This document shows positions 18,787 through 26,767 of a stretch of DNA of 29,563 nucleotides, piece by piece (positions within the stretch are counted from its first letter, which is position 1; every line of letters begins with the position of its first letter). Source of the DNA: DATAEE01 sp036258175 (GTDB lineage Bacteria > Acidobacteriota > Vicinamibacteria > Vicinamibacterales > 2-12-FULL-66-21). The notes beneath the pieces were generated by a model. The model did no database searches. It was given only the letters and a program-made list of their open reading frames with translations, and was not told where the DNA came from. The stretch is from the NCBI GenBank assembly GCA_036258175.1, contig DATAEE010000358.1, positions 1 through 29,563 on the forward strand. Reading direction: 5' to 3'. The translations under genes and the position numbers were made by a program.

Positions 18787-18810
18787 GCACCTTGAGCACC
18801 CTGAGCACCG
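18787..18810. repeat. 9-bp tandem repeat (GCACCTTGA) before kinase gene
   Basis: Units GCACCTTGA, GCACCCTGA and a partial GCACCGATA begin 2 nt after the stop of the glycosyltransferase-like gene and end against the kinase -10 box. It is the same family as the array at 18392-18427 inside that gene. Confidence 0.65.
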
Positions 18811-18811
18811 A

Positions 18812-18817
18812 TATAGA
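18812..18817 (+). promoter_or_regulatory. -10-like box (TATAGA) for leaderless kinase gene
   Basis: TATAGA lies 9 nt before the GTG start at 18827, so the predicted transcription start is within 2-3 nt of the start codon. No Shine-Dalgarno is present. The 9-bp repeat occupies the -20 to -35 region. Confidence 0.45.
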
Positions 18818-18826
18818 ATCTCTGCA

Positions 18827-21538
18827 GTGATCTGCCCTTCGTGCGGCGCGACGGTCGCGAACGAATGCCGATTCTGCCCGGCCTGCGGCTCTTCGATCTC
18901 CGGTGCAGGAGGAACAGGATCAGATGATGAGACACGCCTCGGAGACTCGCCCACCCGGTCCAAATCCTCGACCGACAGCCCGCGCCTGACAACGTCCGGT
19001 ACCGCGGTCTGGCATGGCCGCTTCGCGCCGGGGACGATCCTGGACAACCGTTATCGCGTCGTGAACCTGCTCGGGCAGGGTGGCATGGGGGAGGTTTACC
19101 GCGCCGACGATCTGCGTCTCGAGCAGCCGGTCGCGTTGAAGTTTCTGCCCGACTCGCTCGAGATGGACCCGGCGCGCCTGGCGCGCTTTCACGGCGAAGT
19201 CCGGACGGCACGCCAAGTCTCGCATCCCAACGTCTGCCGCGTGTACGATATCGGCCTCGCCGACGGTCGTCATTTTCTGACGATGGAGTACGTAGACGGC
19301 GAGGATCTGGCGTCGCTCCTGCGGCGCATCGGACGGCTGCCGTCGGACAAGGGAGTCGAAGTCGCGCGACAGCTCTGCGCGGGCCTGGCCGCTGCGCACG
19401 AGCGCGGCGTGCTGCATCGCGACTTGAAGCCGGCGAACGTCATGATTGATGGCGCCGGGCGAGTACGGCTGACCGACTTCGGCATCGCCGGCGCGGCGTC
19501 GACCGGCGCGGACGTGCGCGCGGGGACTCCCGGTTACATGGCGCCGGAGCAGCTCGCGGGCCGCGAAGTGTCGGTCAAGAGCGACCTGTTCGCGCTCGGT
19601 CTCGTCCTCTACGAGGTCTTCACCGGCAAGCGCGCGTTCGACGCGCCCACCGTCGGCGAGCTCGTCAAGCAGCATGAGCGCGGCGCCCCGCCGACGCCCA
19701 CGACGGCGGTCCCGGATCTCGATCCGGCGATCGACCGGACGATCATGCGCTGCCTCGAGAGCGATCCGACCCTGCGTCCAGCGTCGGCCCTCGCGGTCGC
19801 GGCAGGCCTTCCAGGCGCCAGCCCACTCGAGGCGGCGCTCGCGGCGGGCGAGACACCATCACCCGAGATGGTCGCCGCCGCAGGGACGACTGGCGCGCTC
19901 TCGCAAAGCCGCGCGGTCGTGCTGGCGCTGGGTGCGGCGGCCTGCCTGATCGCAGCGTCGGCGGTAGCCGACCGATCGTCGGTGCTCAGTCGAACGCCGC
20001 CTTTCAAGACGACGCCGGTACTCGCCGACCAGGCCGAGCAGATGATTCAGCGGCTTGGATATCCGCTCGGTGTGGACGCGGTGTTCGGATTCGATGAAAA
20101 CGAGGAATACCTGCGGCATATCGCCAGGGCGGATCAATCGATCGATCGGTGGCGCCGCGTCTCGGCCGGGCCGCCGCCGGCGATCACCTTCTGGTACCGA
20201 ACCAGCCCGCGGGAGATGCTGCCGTGGGGCTGGGAGGACCAGGCCGCCTTCGGCGATCCACCGATGATCTACTCCGACATGGTGCGACTCAACCTGGATG
20301 CCGCGGGCCATCTGGTGTACTTCGAGGCGGTCCCGCGTCAGGTGCCGGATACCCCACGACCGGACGCCGCGACAACCTCGGAGCCCCGGCACACCGATAT
20401 CTGGGCAGCGCTCTTCCGCGAGGCGGGGCTCGACCAGAAGGCCTTTGCGTCCACGTCGGAATCCTGGACGCCTCCCCAGTACGCTGATACGCGGGCGGCC
20501 TGGACTGGCGCGATCGGCACGCCGCCCGAGTCGGTCCGCGTCGAGGCTGCCGCGTTCGAGGGCCGGCCGGTCTATTTCACGATCGTTGGACCCTGGACGC
20601 GCCCGGTCCGGCAACAGGAGCCGCCCGAGCGGAACCGGTGGCTCGGCTACGTCTCGCTCGGTCTGCTGACGGTCAGTCTTCTGGTCGCTGCGGGAATGGC
20701 GCGCCGCAATCTCAAGGCCGGGCGAGGCGATCGAAACGGCGCTATCCGGCTGGCGGCATTTCTCTTCGCGATTCAGACCGCGGAGTTCCTGATCGGTGCG
20801 CACCATGTGCTGCATCTCGGCATCGAGTGGAGCCATTTCGTTCGCGCCGCGAGCATTTCGTTTTTCGCCGCGGGCATGATCTGGCTCTTGTATCTGGCGC
20901 TCGAGCCAGTCGCCCGGCGCCTCTGGCCGAACCTGCTCATCGCGTGGAGCCGGCTGCTGACCGGGCGGCTACGCGATCCGATGCTCGGCCGCGACCTCCT
21001 CGTCGGCCTGCTGGCCGGCGTCGCCTGTACGTTGTCGCTGCGTCTTCAGTATTTCTTCCCGCTGCTGGCGGGGCGGCCGCCAGCGGATCTCGACTCCATG
21101 CGGCTGGAGCCGCTCGTCGGACTCAGGCATGCGGTCGCCACGATCGTCACACAGCCCGACCAGTCGGTGCTGACCGCGCTCGTCATCCTCATGGTGCTTG
21201 TCGGCGCGCGGCTGGCGTTTCGCAGCGTGTGGCTGGCCGGTCTTGCGGCGACCGGCGCGGTGAGCCTGCTTTTCCTGAGCTCATTCGGAGAGATCAATCC
21301 GTTCACGGTCGGCGGCAGCATTTTCGGCTCGGCGCTCATCGTATTCATCCTGGTGCGGTACGGGCTGCTGGCGACGGCCGTCATGCTCGCCGCGCTGAAC
21401 CTCTCGGTAGGATTTCCGCTGACGCTCAATCCTCGCGCGTGGTACTTCGACGTGGCGCTGGTCGGGTTCGCCGCGTTCGCAGTTCTGATCGTGCTGGGCT
21501 ACCGCATGTCGCGGAGCGCGACGCCTGTGCGGCCCTGA
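18827..21538 (+). CDS. Zinc-ribbon Ser/Thr protein kinase with polytopic C-terminus
   Basis: A 903-residue protein. I start it at GTG 18827, which puts a zinc ribbon (CPSC at 3-6, C14, CPAC at 17-20) at the extreme N-terminus; the open frame further upstream overlaps the previous gene. A Hanks-type kinase domain spans about 66-330: glycine loop GQGGMGEVY, K105 in VALKFL, HRDLKPANVM with catalytic D199, D217 of DFG, and GYMAPEQ. All key residues are present, so it should be active. A membrane helix (about 365-385) leads to an extracytoplasmic domain of about 230 residues, then around eight or nine hydrophobic helices to the end. This suggests a membrane receptor whose C-terminal half senses a signal. 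The ligand and phosphorylation targets are unknown. Confidence 0.9.
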   Translation: MICPSCGATVANECRFCPACGSSISGAGGTGSDDETRLGDSPTRSKSSTDSPRLTTSGTAVWHGRFAPGTILDNRYRVVNLLGQGGMGEVYRADDLRLEQPVALKFLPDSLEMDPARLARFHGEVRTARQVSHPNVCRVYDIGLADGRHFLTMEYVDGEDLASLLRRIGRLPSDKGVEVARQLCAGLAAAHERGVLHRDLKPANVMIDGAGRVRLTDFGIAGAASTGADVRAGTPGYMAPEQLAGREVSVKSDLFALGLVLYEVFTGKRAFDAPTVGELVKQHERGAPPTPTTAVPDLDPAIDRTIMRCLESDPTLRPASALAVAAGLPGASPLEAALAAGETPSPEMVAAAGTTGALSQSRAVVLALGAAACLIAASAVADRSSVLSRTPPFKTTPVLADQAEQMIQRLGYPLGVDAVFGFDENEEYLRHIARADQSIDRWRRVSAGPPPAITFWYRTSPREMLPWGWEDQAAFGDPPMIYSDMVRLNLDAAGHLVYFEAVPRQVPDTPRPDAATTSEPRHTDIWAALFREAGLDQKAFASTSESWTPPQYADTRAAWTGAIGTPPESVRVEAAAFEGRPVYFTIVGPWTRPVRQQEPPERNRWLGYVSLGLLTVSLLVAAGMARRNLKAGRGDRNGAIRLAAFLFAIQTAEFLIGAHHVLHLGIEWSHFVRAASISFFAAGMIWLLYLALEPVARRLWPNLLIAWSRLLTGRLRDPMLGRDLLVGLLAGVACTLSLRLQYFFPLLAGRPPADLDSMRLEPLVGLRHAVATIVTQPDQSVLTALVILMVLVGARLAFRSVWLAGLAATGAVSLLFLSSFGEINPFTVGGSIFGSALIVFILVRYGLLATAVMLAALNLSVGFPLTLNPRAWYFDVALVGFAAFAVLIVLGYRMSRSATPVRP

Positions 21539-21563
21539 GAAACATCCGCTGCTTCGCGGGTCG

Positions 21564-21872
21564 TCACCGACCCTTCATGGTCCGTCGCGTATTGGCGCGC
21601 ATGACGAGCACCGCCCAGATCGCTAGACAGATCCCTGCACCGACCGTTGCCGCCAGCAGAGCGGCCCTGGAGGCCGGACGAGCGGACCGTCCGAAGAGCG
21701 CCGGCATCCAAGGAATCAGGTAGCGCAGTGGCGCGTAATAGACGCGCAGCGCACTCTGCAGGGCAGGATAGTCGGCTGGTCGGACCTCCAGAAACGACAG
21801 AAGGGGCCGCAGCCAGATGAGAGATGACCAGTAGAACCAGATAGCCGTCAGCGCTATCCATCTGGGCCGCAT
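21564..21872 (-). CDS. Small hypothetical membrane protein
   Basis: A 102-residue frame on minus with two hydrophobic segments (IALTAIWFYWSSLIWLRPLL and ALLAATVGAGICLAIWAVLV) and a basic C-terminus. I do not recognise a family. The residue composition, with Trp/Tyr-rich membrane segments, is like a real membrane protein and unlike the arginine-rich overlapping frame of 131 residues (21499-21894). It fills the gap between the kinase gene (26 nt convergent spacing) and the M24 peptidase gene (divergent). A clear Shine-Dalgarno was not seen. If real, it would be transcribed from within the short region upstream of the peptidase gene. Confidence 0.55.
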   Translation of the reverse strand: MRPRWIALTAIWFYWSSLIWLRPLLSFLEVRPADYPALQSALRVYYAPLRYLIPWMPALFGRSARPASRAALLAATVGAGICLAIWAVLVMRANTRRTMKGR

Positions 21873-21881
21873 TCGCGAGAG

Positions 21882-21903
21882 TATAGTTGGCCATCGAAGG
21901 AGG
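21882..21903 (+). promoter_or_regulatory. -10 box and Shine-Dalgarno that fix the M24 start
   Basis: TATAGT at 21882-21887 is followed by AAGGAGG (21897-21903) and then GTG 21908. The box itself covers the upstream TTG at 21887, so that codon cannot be the start if this promoter is used. The Shine-Dalgarno supports GTG 21908. Confidence 0.5.
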
Positions 21904-21907
21904 AATC

Positions 21908-23194
21908 GTGTCGCTGAGCCGTCGATCGTTTCTGTCGCTGCCTCTCGCCGCCGGGTTGACAGGTCACCTTCGCGCCGATGGCATGGAGGCGCCGCAAGCG
22001 TCGAGCGAGCCTCTACCCGCGCCGATCGCGGCGCTCACGTCACTGAAGGGCCGGGAGACTCCGATCACCGCCGATGAACGGCGGGCGCGGGTCGAAAAGG
22101 CCCGGCGGCTGATGGCAGAGCAGCGCATCGACGCGCTCATGCTCTGCTCGGGAACGTCGCTCGTCTACTTTACGAACATGCGCTGGAGCGGCGCGGAGCG
22201 GCTGTTCGCGTTCGTTCTCCCGCGAACTGGCGAGCCGTTCGTCGTGTGCCCGGCGTTCGAAGAGGATCGCGCGCGCGAGCAGATCGCGCTCGGGCCGTTC
22301 GGCGGCCCGAAAGCGGACGTCCGGACCTGGCATGAGCATGAAAGCCCGTACGAGCGGGTAGCCCAGGGACTGCGCGACCGCGGCATCGCGACCGGCCGCC
22401 TCGGCGTCGAAGAGACGACGAAGTTCGTCTTCAGCGACGGCGTCGCCCAGGCGGCACCGACGGTGAAGCTGGTGAGCGGAACTCCGGTCACGGCCGGCTG
22501 CCGCGCAACAAAGGATGCGCACGAGCTTGCACTCATGCGGCTCGCGTCCGAGGTGACGTGGAAGGCGTACAAGGCCGCATTTGAATCGCTCAAGGAAAAC
22601 ATGACCCAGAACGACTTCGCCCGGCTCGTCTCTGCCGCACACGCCAGGCTTGGATTCTCCGGCGGCGCCGGAGTTCAGGTCGGTCAGTACTCGGCGCTGC
22701 CACATGGGTCAATCCAGCCGCAGGTCATCAAGGAAGGAACGATCCTTCTCATCGACGGCGGGTGCAGCGTCGAAGGGTATGAATCTGATATCTCGCGCAC
22801 GTTCGTGCTTGGGCGCCCCACCGAGAAGATGAAGCAGGTCTTCGCGATCGAGCGCAAGGCGCAGGACGCGGCGCTGGCCGCAGCGAAACCTGGCGTCCCA
22901 TGCGAGGCCGTGGATGCCGCCGCCCGCAAGGTGATCGAAGACGCGGGGTTCGGCCCCGGCTACACCTACTTTACGCATCGCGTCGGGCACGGGATGGGCA
23001 TGGACGGTCACGAATGGCCGTATCTCGTGAAGGGCAACACGCTGCCGCTCGCGCCGGGCATGACCTTCAGCGACGAGCCGGGCATCTACATTCGCGGGGA
23101 GTTCGGCGTACGGCTCGAGGACGACATGGTGATCACCGAGAAGGGCGCCGAACTCTTCACGACGCAGAGCGAATCGCTCGAAAAACCTTTCTGA
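21908..23194 (+). CDS. M24-family Xaa-Pro peptidase, Tat-exported
   Basis: A 428-residue protein from GTG 21908, chosen because AAGGAGG precedes it and a twin-arginine signal begins at once (SLSRRSFLSLPLAAG). It has the creatinase-type N-terminal domain (residues about 55-185) and the pita-bread catalytic domain. The dinuclear metal ligands are D283 (LLIDGGCSVEGYESD), D294 (DISRTF), H361 (HRVGHGMG), E390 (SDEPGIY) and E404 (RLEDDM). It removes the N-terminal residue or splits dipeptides before proline. Export in a folded, metal-loaded state fits a Tat signal. The rhamnose mutarotase gene starts 25 nt downstream, so the two may share a transcript, though no functional link is evident. Confidence 0.92.
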   Translation: MSLSRRSFLSLPLAAGLTGHLRADGMEAPQASSEPLPAPIAALTSLKGRETPITADERRARVEKARRLMAEQRIDALMLCSGTSLVYFTNMRWSGAERLFAFVLPRTGEPFVVCPAFEEDRAREQIALGPFGGPKADVRTWHEHESPYERVAQGLRDRGIATGRLGVEETTKFVFSDGVAQAAPTVKLVSGTPVTAGCRATKDAHELALMRLASEVTWKAYKAAFESLKENMTQNDFARLVSAAHARLGFSGGAGVQVGQYSALPHGSIQPQVIKEGTILLIDGGCSVEGYESDISRTFVLGRPTEKMKQVFAIERKAQDAALAAAKPGVPCEAVDAAARKVIEDAGFGPGYTYFTHRVGHGMGMDGHEWPYLVKGNTLPLAPGMTFSDEPGIYIRGEFGVRLEDDMVITEKGAELFTTQSESLEKPF

Positions 23195-23219
23195 ACGCTC
23201 TCGGTTTCAGGGGGTTCGT

Positions 23220-23630
23220 ATGATTCGCAAAGCGTTTCGAATGTCCGTGCATCGCGGCAGCGAGGCGGAGTACGAGCGGCGCCACCGGCCGATCTGGCAG
23301 GAACTCGAGGACACGCTGATCGATCACGGCGTTCGAACGTATTCCATCTTTCTCGATCCTGAAGCCAACGATCTCTTCGGATACGTCGAGATCGACAGCG
23401 AGGCCCGATGGGCCGCGGTCGCGACGACCGACGTCTGCCGGCGCTGGTGGCGCCACATGCGCGACATCATGCCGGCAAACGCCGACGACAGTCCGATCTC
23501 GCGGGAACTTCGCGAGGTGTTTCACATCCAGAATCCAGGTTCCAAAGGTTCCAGAGGTTCCAAGGGTTCCAAAGGTTCCAGGGTTCCACGGGTTCCAGGT
23601 TCTCGAGGTTCGAAGCGTTCGACGCGGTGA
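23220..23630 (+). CDS. rhaM: L-rhamnose mutarotase with repeat-encoded tail
   Basis: A 136-residue protein clearly homologous to RhaM. It opens MIRKAFRMSV, keeps Y18 and H22 of the active site (EYERRHRPIWQELE) and has STDVC-like TTDVCRRWWRHM and EVFHIQ. RhaM interconverts the anomers of L-rhamnose in the cytoplasm and feeds the isomerase. The canonical protein (104 residues in E. coli) ends at Q104 here. Residues 107-136 are then encoded by a 9-bp tandem array, giving a basic GSK/GSR tail that shifts to VPR where one unit is 8 bp. The tail is probably disordered. Its TGA overlaps a possible rhaB GTG start (GTGA). Confidence 0.93.
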   Translation: MIRKAFRMSVHRGSEAEYERRHRPIWQELEDTLIDHGVRTYSIFLDPEANDLFGYVEIDSEARWAAVATTDVCRRWWRHMRDIMPANADDSPISRELREVFHIQNPGSKGSRGSKGSKGSRVPRVPGSRGSKRSTR

Positions 23631-23678
23631 ACCTCGAACGCATGGAACCAATGGAACCTTTGGAACCTATGGAACCAA
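23538..23678. repeat. Facing 9-bp repeat arrays over rhaM/rhaB junction
   Basis: The left arm (23538-23597) has seven perfect GGTTCCA cores spaced 9 bp apart, with one 8-bp step. The right arm (23643-23678) has four TGGAACC cores spaced 9 bp, which are the reverse complement. Between them TCGAGGTTC (23603-23611) and GAACCTCGA (23629-23637) form a perfect 9-bp inverted pair around a 17-nt loop. The whole can fold into a long hairpin centred on the rhaM stop. Both arms are translated. Confidence 0.85.
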
Positions 23679-25138
23679 GAAGCGGAAGAAGAAGCCGTGA
23701 GTTGCATGCGGCCGTCGATCTAGGCGCCGGCAGTGGTCGCGTCGTTGTCGGTGAAGTCTCGCCGAGCGCCGTCCGCTTCGAGGAGGCGCACCGCTTCCAC
23801 TACGCGCCGCGTCACATCGATGGTCGCCTGCGATGGGACGTCGCGCAGCTGTTCGACGGCCTGCGGACAGGCCTGCGCCGAGCGTCGGATGCCGCGCGGG
23901 CGGCCGGCCTCGAGCTCGTCTCTGCCGGTGTCGATTCCTGGGGCGTGGACTATGGTTTGATCGACTGTTCCGGCGAGCTCGTCGAAGAGCCGATCTGCTA
24001 TCGCGACGATCGGACCGCAGGCCTTATGGCCGAGATTTTCTCGCGCGTCGGGCGTGACGAGATCTTCGCGCGCACCGGCATCCAGTTTCTCCAGTTCAAC
24101 ACGCTCTTTCAGCTCGCGGCCCACGCTCGAGATGGGCTGCCCTCGCAGGCCGCTCGCCTTCTTCTGATACCGGACCTCTGCCATCACCTGCTCTGCAGAG
24201 CGTCGAGCTCGGAACGAACCAACGGGTCGACCACGCAGCTTCTCAACGTGCGAACGTCCGAGTGGGACGATGAGCTCGTCGCGCGAGTGGGGCTGCGGCG
24301 CGACTTGCTGCCCGGCTTGGTCGATGCCGGGACAGATCTCGGCACGCTCGCGCCGGAACTTCAGCGAACGCTCGGGCTTGCACCGCTGCGAATCATTGCT
24401 CCCGCGACGCACGACACAGCGAGCGCGGTCGTCGGTACGCCGCTCGAACCGGGCTGGGCGTACATTTCATCCGGCACCTGGTCGCTGGTCGGCGTGGAAC
24501 GCGACGCGCCGCTGGTCGGCCGGGAGGTCCTCGCCGCCAATTTCACCAACGAACGCGGCGCCGGGCGGACATTCCGCTTTCTGAAGAACGTCACCGGCAT
24601 GTGGATCCTGGAGCGTTGCAGGGACGAATGGCGCCGCGCCGGTGCCGAGCACGATTTGTCGATTCTGATCGAGAAGGCCTCGGGCCGGACCAGCCGCGTC
24701 CCGCTGATCGATCCTGATGCACCGCGCTTCTTCAATCCGCCCGACATGGTCACGGAAGTCCGCGCTGCCCTCGCCGGGCAGGGCGGGGACGTCTCTGACG
24801 ATCCGGCGTTCCTGACGAAAGTCATCCTCGATTCGCTAGCGGCACGGTACGCGTCCGTCGTGCAGACCATCGAAGCATTGACCGACACGCGGGTCCCGGG
24901 CGTCCACGTCGTCGGTGGCGGCTCGCAGAACGCGTACTTGAATCAGGCGACCGCCAACGCACTCGGCCGTCCGGTCGTCGCCGGGCCCATCGAGGCCACG
25001 GCGCTCGGGAATCTTCTGATGCAGTCGCTGGCGTGCGGAAAGATTGCGTCCATCGCCGAGGGGCGGCGGGCAATCGCGCAGAGCCTGGCCCTGCGCAGAT
25101 TTGAGCCACAGCAGGGTGGCGCAGCCTCAGGCCAATAG
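23642..25138 (+). CDS. rhaB: Rhamnulokinase
   Basis: A FGGY-family sugar kinase phosphorylating L-rhamnulose to L-rhamnulose 1-phosphate. It shows AAVDLGAGSGRVVVGEV, GVDSWGVDYGLID, AYISSGTWSLVGVER and HVVGGGSQNAYLNQATANAL, all typical of RhaB. The start is uncertain. GTG 23627 overlaps the rhaM stop. ATG 23642, 23651 and 23669 all lie in the 9-bp repeat and give an MEPMEPLEPMEP head. TTG 23702 follows a purine-rich GGAAGAAGAAG and would give the conventional 478-residue protein without the repeat head. I list ATG 23642 (498 residues) as a compromise. The 3' end overlaps the convergent GH51 gene by 12 nt. RhaM lies directly upstream and RhaI and RhaEW are on the other strand. Confidence 0.93.
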   Translation: MEPMEPLEPMEPRSGRRSRELHAAVDLGAGSGRVVVGEVSPSAVRFEEAHRFHYAPRHIDGRLRWDVAQLFDGLRTGLRRASDAARAAGLELVSAGVDSWGVDYGLIDCSGELVEEPICYRDDRTAGLMAEIFSRVGRDEIFARTGIQFLQFNTLFQLAAHARDGLPSQAARLLLIPDLCHHLLCRASSSERTNGSTTQLLNVRTSEWDDELVARVGLRRDLLPGLVDAGTDLGTLAPELQRTLGLAPLRIIAPATHDTASAVVGTPLEPGWAYISSGTWSLVGVERDAPLVGREVLAANFTNERGAGRTFRFLKNVTGMWILERCRDEWRRAGAEHDLSILIEKASGRTSRVPLIDPDAPRFFNPPDMVTEVRAALAGQGGDVSDDPAFLTKVILDSLAARYASVVQTIEALTDTRVPGVHVVGGGSQNAYLNQATANALGRPVVAGPIEATALGNLLMQSLACGKIASIAEGRRAIAQSLALRRFEPQQGGAASGQ

Positions 25139-26767
25139 GATCGTCACCCTCGTCACCGACGCCGCCGGGAACCGGTGGACCAGCACTCCGCCTTGTGCCG
25201 CGCCGGCCTTCTCTTCTCTGGGCTGAACGTCGCTCGGACGCTCGAACGTGTTGTGCGCGTGGATGTCCGGCGCCGAGATGGTCGTGGCGCGGACGGACGC
25301 GATCGAGGCGCCGCGGATGGCGACCTCCGTTTCGCACGCCTCGGTGACGTGCGGATTGACGACGGTCAGCGTCAGCGTCTTGTCCTTCACGGACGCCGAG
25401 CCGGCGAGACCCCAGAGCGACCCTTTGTCTTTCACGCGCTCGTACGAGATCCGCGGCGCCGAGAACTCGGCGCGCACGGCGCGGCCGCCGACGTGCGCGC
25501 CGTACATCTCGAACACGTGGAACACGGGCGTCGCGACGAAGCGATCCTCGTCCGCCAGGAAGAGCGACTGGAGACAGTTCACCAGCTGCGCGACGTTGGC
25601 CATCACCACTTTGTCGGCGTGCCGGTGGAACGTGTCCAGCGTAAGCGCCGACACGAGCGCATCACGTACGGTGGACTGCTGGCCGAAGAGGTGCGCCGGA
25701 TCGACTTCCGTTCCCTGTTTGAACCATGCACCCCACTCGTCGACGACGAGCTTCACCCGGTGGGTGCGATCGATTTCCCCCATCACGCCCCAGTGGCTGG
25801 TGATGAGGCCGTCCATCTTGTCCGCTTCGACGAGGAGCTCGTACCACTCGTCGTTGGTGAAAGCTACTGCATCCCCTTTGCCCGCGAACCAGTCGGTCGT
25901 CGCGCCGCGGCTCGTGTTCCACGAGTAGTGGTGCAGCGCCCATCCCCACATGCCGCCAAGCGCCCCTTCCCCTTTCTCGATGAGTTTCGTGAGGAAGCGA
26001 CGCGTCCAGCCGAGATCGCCGCTGTTGGGCCCCGATCCGATGAACGCCAGTTTGACTCCGTAGCCCGGCACCCACGCGGTGAACCGGCGGTACTCGGTCG
26101 CGTACTCCTCGGGCGTGAAGTTGCCGCCGCAGCCCCACGATTCGTTCCCGACTCCCCAGAAGCGCACACGAAACGGATCGCGATCGCCGCCGGCGGCGCG
26201 CAGCTCGGCGAGCGTGGAGCTGCCTGCGGGGCTATTGCAGTACTCGACCCACTGATAGAAGTCCTTCGCTGACAGGCTCCGGAGGTTCGCAGCGATGTAC
26301 GGCTCGCTCTTGACCAGCCGGCACAGGCGGACGAAATCGTTCGTGCCGAAATGGTTGGGATCGTATTTACCGGGGCCGTCCGGAAGCTTCGCCATCGCGC
26401 CTTCCCAGAAATTCGTCCGGCGCGGGCGCGCCGCCCGGGGACCAACCCCGTCGCGCCAGTCGTAGCTGTCCGCGAAGCAGCCGCCGGGCCAGCGGATCGG
26501 ACCGGGCGGGAGCCGCCGCATGTGGTCGACGAGCGCCTGCCGGATTCCGCCGGTGTTGGCGATTGTCGACTTCTCGCCGACCCACACGCCGTCGTAGACG
26601 ACGCCGCCGAGGTGCTCGACGAAGTGGCCGTAGAGATCAGCGGTAATGCTGCCGATCGGCTCGTTGAGGAGCACTTCGATGCGCGCATCGGCCGCCTGCG
26701 ACGTGCGCGGCGCCAGCAGGCCTGCTGCGCCGGCCGCGGTCAATTCGAGAAAGTGGCGTCGCCTCAT
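25127..26767 (-). CDS. GH51 alpha-L-arabinofuranosidase, Tat-exported
   Basis: A 546-residue glycoside hydrolase. It opens with a probable twin-arginine signal (MRRRHFLELTAAGAAGLLA, cleavage near SQA-AD), then a GH51 barrel: DLYGHFVEHLGGVVYDGVWV, IRWPGGCFADSYDW, acid/base E209 in GNESWGCGG and nucleophile E344 in VVDEWGAWF. A C-terminal beta domain completes it. Such enzymes release arabinose from arabinan, arabinoxylan or the side chains of rhamnogalacturonan. The last substrate also yields rhamnose, which fits its place directly after rhaI with an ATGA overlap. Many GH51 enzymes are cytoplasmic, so an export signal is worth noting. The stop region overlaps the convergent rhaB gene. Confidence 0.93.
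   Translation of the reverse strand: MRRRHFLELTAAGAAGLLAPRTSQAADARIEVLLNEPIGSITADLYGHFVEHLGGVVYDGVWVGEKSTIANTGGIRQALVDHMRRLPPGPIRWPGGCFADSYDWRDGVGPRAARPRRTNFWEGAMAKLPDGPGKYDPNHFGTNDFVRLCRLVKSEPYIAANLRSLSAKDFYQWVEYCNSPAGSSTLAELRAAGGDRDPFRVRFWGVGNESWGCGGNFTPEEYATEYRRFTAWVPGYGVKLAFIGSGPNSGDLGWTRRFLTKLIEKGEGALGGMWGWALHHYSWNTSRGATTDWFAGKGDAVAFTNDEWYELLVEADKMDGLITSHWGVMGEIDRTHRVKLVVDEWGAWFKQGTEVDPAHLFGQQSTVRDALVSALTLDTFHRHADKVVMANVAQLVNCLQSLFLADEDRFVATPVFHVFEMYGAHVGGRAVRAEFSAPRISYERVKDKGSLWGLAGSASVKDKTLTLTVVNPHVTEACETEVAIRGASIASVRATTISAPDIHAHNTFERPSDVQPREEKAGAAQGGVLVHRFPAASVTRVTILLA

Noticed and set aside
18542..18826. Upstream extension of the kinase frame
   Set aside because: It overlaps the glycosyltransferase-like gene and includes the intergenic repeat; the zinc ribbon at GTG 18827 marks a natural start.
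21499..21894. Alternative 131-codon minus frame over the small membrane protein
   Set aside because: Its C-terminal part runs into the kinase gene and its composition is less protein-like than the overlapping 102-residue frame.
23538..23678. CRISPR array
   Set aside because: Units are 9 bp with no spacers, and no cas gene is present.
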